Source of the DNA: Zygnema circumcarinatum
Taxonomy: Eukaryota; Streptophyta; Zygnematophyceae; Zygnematales; Zygnemataceae
Length of the DNA: 64,000 nt
Reading direction: 5' to 3'
Assembly: GCA_037447605.1 (NCBI GenBank)
Contig: CM074804.1
Location: forward strand, 1,947,300-2,011,299
The notes under the pieces were generated by a model. That model saw only the letters and a program-made list of their open reading frames with translations. It did not search any database and had not been told where the DNA came from. Each line of letters starts with the position of its first letter. The first letter of the stretch is position 1. Below are positions 57,444-64,000 of this stretch, piece after piece. The translations under genes and the position numbers were made by a program.

Positions 57444-60400
57444 TTACGTGTGCAAAGCTGCCCGAATGGTATCTGCGAGACTAATAATCTCAAATGGTCG
57501 CTTTCCACGGACAGATTCCACTGTTTGAGCACACGAGTCCGTAATCCAGAAGTGGGCAAATCTGCCGCGGAAGTCATCTGCGGCTGCAGACAGACCATGG
57601 CCCAGCACTGCCCGTCAGCTCCTAAACCCAGAGCGCATGTCCTTCCTGACTTGCCAGGAAAGGACAATTGCACGGCCATCAGCCTGGACCTGCCTCGCAA
57701 CAAGCACTACAATCCAACAGGTCGCCATTCAGGGCATGCACAGGATTTGAAAGGGGTCGTAGAACTTTCAGCAACCATACACAACTCAGCTGTCTGAATG
57801 ACAGCTGGCAGGCCTGCCAATGAAAACTACAGAGACGCCCATTCGCATGGCTGTTTGAGGGTTCATGCATGACATCAAGTGTGCCCTCATTCAAACACAT
57901 GCCCACATTTGCCACTCTAATTTCTTGAACAGTCTGGCAACTACCACCATTCGTGAAAATCTAGCCGTATCATCCTTCCTAAAATATATTACGATATGGC
58001 CTTCTTCAAAGTCGTTCCAAGTGGAAAGGGAAACGTCAAAGGTGATGGGAGTGAGTGAACATGATAGCTGGAGTTGGGACGAGGAAAGGACAGCCGTCAC
58101 CTGTAGAATCATAGCTGAACCGCTCCCATGAGCTCTGTGGAAACACGCCATGGGTAGCATAAGCGCTCACTTTTGAAGCTCCCAGAGATGCCAGGAGACG
58201 CTGCATTAAGCAACTCCCTCCCTCCCCAGCCATCAGAGCTCCCACCATACTCTCATCGACCCTTTTTTCCAATTATGGAAATAAAATAACATGGCCATGA
58301 AGCGGGCAATAAGGACAGAACAGCAGCAAATGAGTTACCGCTTCGTCAGCAGAGTTATGATTGCAAGTTTTTTTGAAGTAAGACGTAACAGACTCAGTCA
58401 TGTTTGCCTGTTCACGTGCAAAAGCGAGATGAGTGAAGCTACCTGACATTCTATGAGAGTGCCACCAGTGTTCACGAGGTCGTCAACTATAACTACATGG
58501 CGACCTTCCGGATGGCCCTCCTTGAGCTTTACAATGCGCTTATTCCCGTCACGAACCTTAGTGCAGACTATCTGCAAGCCATTGCAAGATGATTTTCAAC
58601 TGCCTTTCGCAAAGAGACGCGGGCACCTCGTCAGAAAATGAATCCTCAAGTCTACACACATTGAAGTATCAATTCACACTCGTGTAATGGTTGAGTGACT
58701 AGTAATGACTATTATTGTGTCTAAAATAGAACCTCTCTGCATGGAAAAAGAGTTCTGCGCTGGAAGATTCACTCAAAATGGACAAGGAGGATGAAAAGAT
58801 TAAGGTGGGAGTGCACAAAACAACTACATCTAGGCTTGGTCTCCAAATTTGCCATGGAAAGCTGCAGCAGAGCAGCAGCATCTTTGCCAATGGGGACTGA
58901 GCCGACTTACAATGTCATGAGAAAGAGTGAGGCAAAAGCGGAGTGAGTGTCTCGCAAATGCAGACGAGAAAGAGGGAGGAGCTCACAGTGGGGTAGTGCT
59001 GCAGCTGCCTCCCAAACCGCTTCCATGCGCCCTCGTCGGGAAATGCTATGCTCACCTGCTCATCCGCACAGCTCATACACCTCAATTGCATGCACCACTG
59101 CAACAGACACACGCAGATTGTGGAAACATCCGGATGTACACTCTTTAGAGAGGGCAATAGAGTTCGAACCAGTGACAGTTCCTCGAGATCGTCGAGTAAT
59201 ATGCCTTACCATGCCAGCATCAGGAAGTGTTTGGAGGCGTTGCTTGAGAAGAGGGATGCCGCTCTCAAAAAAAGGCATTACACTGTCACCGAAGTAAAAG
59301 CGCTCTTGAAGAGCATGGATATCGAAAATGACTAAACTTGTCGGCCCCCCTCTCGACATGGGAATGTTGGAGAGAATGCGAGACAGGGTGTAAGCAGTGG
59401 CCACGTCCCCTTCGTCCTCCATGCGCTCCATAGTACCCGTTGGGAAGAAAGGGAGAACCAAAGTGAAGCTGCTGATGAACATACGTGGGAGAGCATAGAT
59501 GATGGAAAGCTGCTCAAAAATGACACTTGGTGAACTGAAGGACGCTAAGAACGCCACGTGGCGACCCCTTATGCCGTACGCGTTGGGAATGAAAAGGTTT
59601 GGAAAACCGGATTCAAATTGCCTGCCGAACCAAGCAATGGATCTTTATTAGGCTCATGACATCTGATAAAGGCTGAAGGGCTCCAAATACCTTGAGACGG
59701 TATGCGGCAACATAAGGGCATGGGAGACAAGGAGTACATCTATGGGCACCCAAACGGGAACTAGTTCTGTAATTCGTGCTTGCGGCTAATCCCGATCCTG
59801 CATTTACATGTATGCGACTGCATGCCCTTACTGGAAAAGGAGACCCAATTCACACAGAAGCAAGTCACGAGAAAATCACCACAATTGGTCCTAGAGAAAA
59901 AATCTCTCAAGACGATCATTTTTAATAATGCAAAGGAACCATAATTATTTCAATAGGTGACGAGTTACCACATCAAGCAGGCCTCAGACATACTTCGTGA
60001 GGCAATTCTCAAAACATACCAGGTCCATAAACGAAAAATGTAATGAATGTCAATGCTATTGTAAACACTAGTGTTCTACAGAATGCTCTTGTATTTCAAT
60101 CCATTTGATTTCCTTCCAGAAACAAAGCATCGGACTATTCCAGGGTCAGGGATTTGAATGTCACAGAATTGCCCCATAAAAAGTCCGTCCTCTTTTGATG
60201 GATTAAAAAGGTGGCAGGCAAGAAACCTTGATAAAGCAGAGGAGATCAAATCCGAGAGGGCTAGCTTAAGTGCACAAACATTTGTCACAAGCAACTTGCA
60301 GGTTCTCATTACAAGTGCTTCGCCATAGCTGCAGCAGACATACGCTGGACTTTGGCATAGAAAAAAAGGCCCACTTACCCCCATTGAATCGACTTCAATT

Positions 60401-60617
60401 CAATATTGTCACTTCCACGAGCTATGCTCCGTGCTAAGTCCTCCGACTCTCTGCAGTAGAAGAGACACACCACTTTCGACTGCTGTGACGGCGTCACACT
60501 CGCTAGAACAGATGTGGTCATGAGGTTGGGAGTCTCCGCAGCTGCAGGAGCGGCTGTCAGGCGTGCTGCACTCGGCAGAGGCGGAGGGACACACACCCAC
60601 GCACACCAAAAAACCAC
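57444..60617 (-). CDS. PRS4: ribose-phosphate pyrophosphokinase, plant class II (PRS4-like)
   Basis: Makes PRPP from ribose 5-phosphate and ATP for nucleotide, His and Trp synthesis. Six exons (minus): 60617-60379, 59621-59210, 59055-58987, 58571-58443, 58200-58101, 57583-57444; 362 residues in one frame. Plant class II landmarks are [58 protein letters not shown] and [11 protein letters not shown]. The PRPP-binding loop [14 protein letters not shown] has its paired Asp at about 270-271. The end carries [18 protein letters not shown] and [14 protein letters not shown]4 forms are cytosolic and phosphate-independent, and this protein has no clear transit peptide. A second in-frame ATG about 32 codons in (MTTSVLAS) is also a plausible start. 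Confidence 0.96.
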
Positions 60618-63188
60618 TAAAGTGTCAGAGGCCTCTCCAGAGAGTGTCGAAAGTGGCCAGGAAATATCGAAGGCTCAGTCGTAAACCACACCCGGCAGAC
60701 ATGATGCATGCCAGATCCTATTACAACTAATGATCTTCTTCAACTCCTTGAAAAGGAAGTAACAACGCTAAGATAGCCATGGAAAAAATGGTCTAGAAGG
60801 GGCTAAGGAGTTGCGCAGCATGAAATCCTAGAACAGCTTTGGAATTCAACAAGAACCATATCCCCTGCCGACTTTCGGCTTTCAAAGCAATGTCCACATT
60901 TGGAACCAATATCAAAGTAAGCGCTCCGACTTCTATGTAATTCCCGCTGGCTCAGCAATCAGCATTTTAAACGAGCATTCTCTCAACTCTTTTCCTCCTC
61001 CATGATAAAAATGAATCTCGGATGCTGCTGCCATTGGGATGCAGTAATGTAAGGGGCATAGGTAACAGGCGTAAAGACTTTATGACTCTAAGGATAACAA
61101 TTGCATAACAACAGTATGCTTACTCGCAGTACAAGACTAAAGTAAGCAACAAGCTCATCATTCTTATCAAACAAACATGATTCTAACAAAAGGAAGGCAG
61201 TTCCGTGATTTTGATAAGCGAAATGAACTCGTCCCAATTTCAGTCAGAGCTGACGTTCAACCGAACAGGTCATCTATCTCAAAAACTAACTCTAACAATG
61301 TAACATAAACAAACAGCTGGTGATAGCGGAATTCAGGTCTCAGAAGAAAAGCCACAAATCATGAGATTTAGATATCGGCATTGAAATGATCGCTCGTGGC
61401 AAGCAATTGTGATTGAACTTCAAATGGTTCCTGAGACAACAAAATAAATATTCTACACCAGCAGGCCACAACGAAACCACACGTTATAGGAGCCCGGCAA
61501 GTCCACAGCTGCAATGCTAATTCAGAAGAACAAAAGTAAAACAAAGGTGTACTGCTGCAAGTGCAAGAACAAAAGTGAGAGATGCCAGCTTGTTGTGAAG
61601 TTGAACGACTTTGAGGAAGACGATGAAGACAAAGGGAAAAGGATATGGACAAAGAGTATACCAACAGTGCATAACTGCAAGAAGTGTTTTAGTGCTTGCA
61701 GCCGCAACAGGGTTTCAAGGAAGAACGTACACGACATTTGTGTTGTGATCCCGAGCAGAAGCAACTCAAGGCTCAGAGGGAAGGACGAAGATGGCTCACA
61801 ACCGGACTAAGAGGCATGCACAAGGACTGCAAGGAACAAAAAAAAAAAAAAAGGGGCAAGAAGTTTCAGGCCCCTCCTCTGGACCTGGTCAGAGCAGCAT
61901 ATACTTAGCCAGCCTGGAGAGCAATCCATTTTCAAGCACATTGAGGAGTCCTAACTGAAACATCCTATAGCTTCACATCCACACAGTCCTTCGACGATAT
62001 AGATGCAAAAATGCCATTTATCCATCTTCAAGGAGACTCACATATAAAGACCATAACCAGCAAATTTAATCATATGCCTCTTAAAAATTGCTGCTAATGC
62101 ACGTACTGTTAAACATGCAGAGGAAATCGCCGAAAATTCAACCTACACGCGAACTAGTGTCTCTTTGGCTAACGACAAGAAAGGAGCCCAACCGGATTAG
62201 GGAACTTTACTTGACTAAAGCTGAATTGAAAGAGACAGACTCACGCTTATTCAAGCCCACTTCCTAACCCGCCTCAGTGGTCGGTGACACGGACGAAGGA
62301 ACAAGAAGTGATAAGAGTGTGCATGCACATGCGAAGGGGTAGAGCACGTGCAAGACTTTCAAAAAATGGCGAATGACGTCTTAAGTTATCAACAAGCTCA
62401 CTTCAACCGATGAGCACTTAAGGAATTTGAGATGGTCAAGCAAGAACACAAATCAGTCCACCAGCCGACGTCTATTCGAGCTTCGGTCCTGGATTCAAAA
62501 CTGTATGCGTAGGGGAATGATTCAGAATTGTCTGTCTTTCGCGAAATTCTCGATGTTTTGATAGCAGGTAAAATTACAGGCGTTTCATCGAACAGCACCA
62601 GCTGTTCGTAGCAGCAAGGCCCCTGCCGCTTCTTGCTGAAGTGCAGGGGAAATGCAGCGGGCCTGACCTTGTGGGCGCAGGCGTAGGCGCAGCTGAAGGG
62701 GCCGGCGCCATGGGCGGTGAGGCGGCGCAAGGAGGCGGGGCTTAGCCGAGTGCGAGACAGCAAGGCCTGCGGGAGGCGACGCACGGGAGGTGCAGAGCAT
62801 GCTGCTGCTCCCTGGGCTCCCCTTCTCCCTCCCTGCCTCCCTGCCTCCCTGCTCCGAGGCAAATGCAAAAAAATGCAAGAAGCAAGCAGGGACTGGGCCT
62901 CGGCCTGAGCCTGAGCGTGGGCCTCGGTCTGGCTTAAGGGCCGGGCGCTGCTTTGCTTTGCTTTACCCCGTCACCGATTGCCTTCGATATGTCGAAATTG
63001 GACCACTCACAGCCTGCCACGTCAGACCACGTGGCAGATCGTGAGTGGCTGTCGCACCCTTCAGCTGCCGTACAGTCATTATGTACAGTAGAGCCCCCTA
63101 ATATTTTCGCCCCTCTTATTTTCGTTACCCAATATTTTCGCCCTGATTTTACCAAAACCACTTTTTTGTACGGTAAGTCCGTGTTAGC

Positions 63189-63260
63189 AGTGATAGCCGT
63201 ACTAGCCGTATTAGCCGTACTGTACTAGCCTTACTAGCCGTACTAGCTGTACTAGCCGTT
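63189..63260. repeat. short tandem array of (AGCCGTACT)n-like units
   Basis: About seven units of 8-10 bp, AGCCGTACT with variants such as AGCCGTATT and AGCTGTACT, stand head to tail. A TATTTTCGCCC motif is repeated just upstream (63099-63142). Confidence 0.75.
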
Positions 63261-63341
63261 ACGGGCTCACCGTGTAGCGTAACGGAGCTGCGTTCGACGG
63301 ATCCGCGCCCGTTCAGTTATACTTGACATGTTCATATTCAG

Positions 63342-64000
63342 TGTCACGGACCGGCCTGATCCAGGAATTGCCGACGGACAATGCGAGACGGCGGCGCCAT
63401 TTGTTGGCGGCCCACGGGACAGCACACCATCCAGCTAGGCGCACTCGGAAGCGCCGCAAGATGCCGCCGATTGTCATCAGTTGACCTATCCGAAGGCTCC
63501 ACGCAGTCAGTCAGGCCACTCAGTGGGCAGTTGGCCAATCAGGGACTGTCACTACTAAGGCTCAAGATCTATTGTCAGTGTTAGGTAGATGGGATGTCAG
63601 TGATGCTTGTTTGTCTTTTAGTGCTGGGCTTAGTATTTGTATTTGCTGTGTGGTTTGTTGTCTTGTTCTTCTCTTCTTCCTCTTCAGTTCTAGCAACAGA
63701 TGCTAAGTGTGAGAGAGAGAGAGAGTTCCATGCCATAGATAGAGAGAGAGAGAGAGAGTAAGAGTCTTCTTGCTGATAGCATTTAGACGTCCCATTCAGC
63801 CCAGCTAGACAAAGATTTCAGTGAGAAGATCCTTTCATTGTCATGACTATCCCCAGCCAACCGCTGGCTGGGGTGACTTTCCAAAATACAACCTTTATCT
63901 AAATTGAGTCCTGTTTTCCCTTTGCTGTCACTATGCCAAGCTACCATCTTGTTCTATCCTGCCTTGCATCCCTCCCAATGACCAATGATAACTAGAAGCC
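63342..64000 (+). mobile_element. possible 5' part of an LTR, running off the window
   Basis: The sequence opens with TGTCACGGACCGGCC, a start seen in many plant Ty3-type LTRs. It is followed by several hundred bases of non-coding DNA with (GA)n runs (63712-63724, 63740-63758). No partner LTR, primer-binding site or polyprotein lies in the window, so this rests on the terminal motif and composition only. Confidence 0.25.

Larger units (their letters stand above)
60618..64000. other. upstream flank of PRS4 and repeat-bearing end of the window
   Basis: No gene is supported. Contents are the PRS4 promoter side and a small plus-strand Cys/Lys-rich frame of 98 codons (61514-61810) of doubtful status. 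A GC-rich block follows at 62640-62950, then an array of GCCGTACTA-like units (63189-63260), and from 63342 a stretch resembling an LTR start with GA microsatellites at 63712-63758. Confidence 0.5.

Noticed and set aside
59155-59175. GTTCGAAC resembling a tRNA T-loop
   Set aside because: No acceptor stem, D-arm or anticodon arm could be fitted around it, and it lies in a PRS4 intron.

Overview
The window looks like nuclear DNA from the green plant lineage, most likely a streptophyte alga or an early-diverging land plant. The genes are split by many GT-AG introns, from about 90 bp to 1.5 kb. They include plant-type families: class XI myosin tail, plastid-type HDS with the plant insert, plastid bacterial-type UMP kinase, a WW-containing DEAD-box helicase, and a PRS4-type PRPP synthetase. 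Telo-box-like AAACCCTA/TAGGGTTT motifs lie near some starts. The species cannot be fixed from the sequence alone.

Plus strand, left part: the 3' end of a class XI myosin gene (383-2751, 5' end outside the window), a SEC14/CRAL-TRIO lipid-transfer protein (4436-7007), a repeat-rich intergenic stretch with a palindromic minisatellite (about 7812-8165), then a complete 20-exon HDS/ispG gene of the plastid MEP isoprenoid pathway (8806-16509). A 1,012-bp foldback transposable element with an 8-bp target duplication (16781-17792) sits between HDS and the convergent plastid UMP kinase gene (18130-21260, minus).

Minus strand, middle: a WW-DEAD-RGG/RS RNA helicase (23848-28564), a DUF1365 protein (29453-31857), and a large ATAD5/ELG1-like RFC-type clamp-unloader ATPase with a PHD finger in its C-terminal extension (about 33.6/34.0-43.5 kb). 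A Ulp1-type SUMO protease (45073-48036, plus) is head-to-head with the ATAD5-like gene across about 1.57 kb that carries a cluster of CGATA motifs.

Minus strand, right: the ribosome-biogenesis WD40 protein UTP4/cirhin (49353-56214) and a PRS4-like ribose-phosphate pyrophosphokinase (57444-60617). The last 3.4 kb has no supportable gene; it holds short tandem repeats and what may be the start of an LTR at 63342.

Most genes are housekeeping: isoprenoid and nucleotide metabolism, RNA and ribosome biogenesis, replication and SUMO control, lipid and cargo transport. Splice junctions were predicted by eye. For HDS, UMPK, SEC14, helicase, DUF1365, SUMO protease, UTP4 and PRS4 the chosen exons keep one frame from start to stop. 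The ATAD5-like model is provisional.
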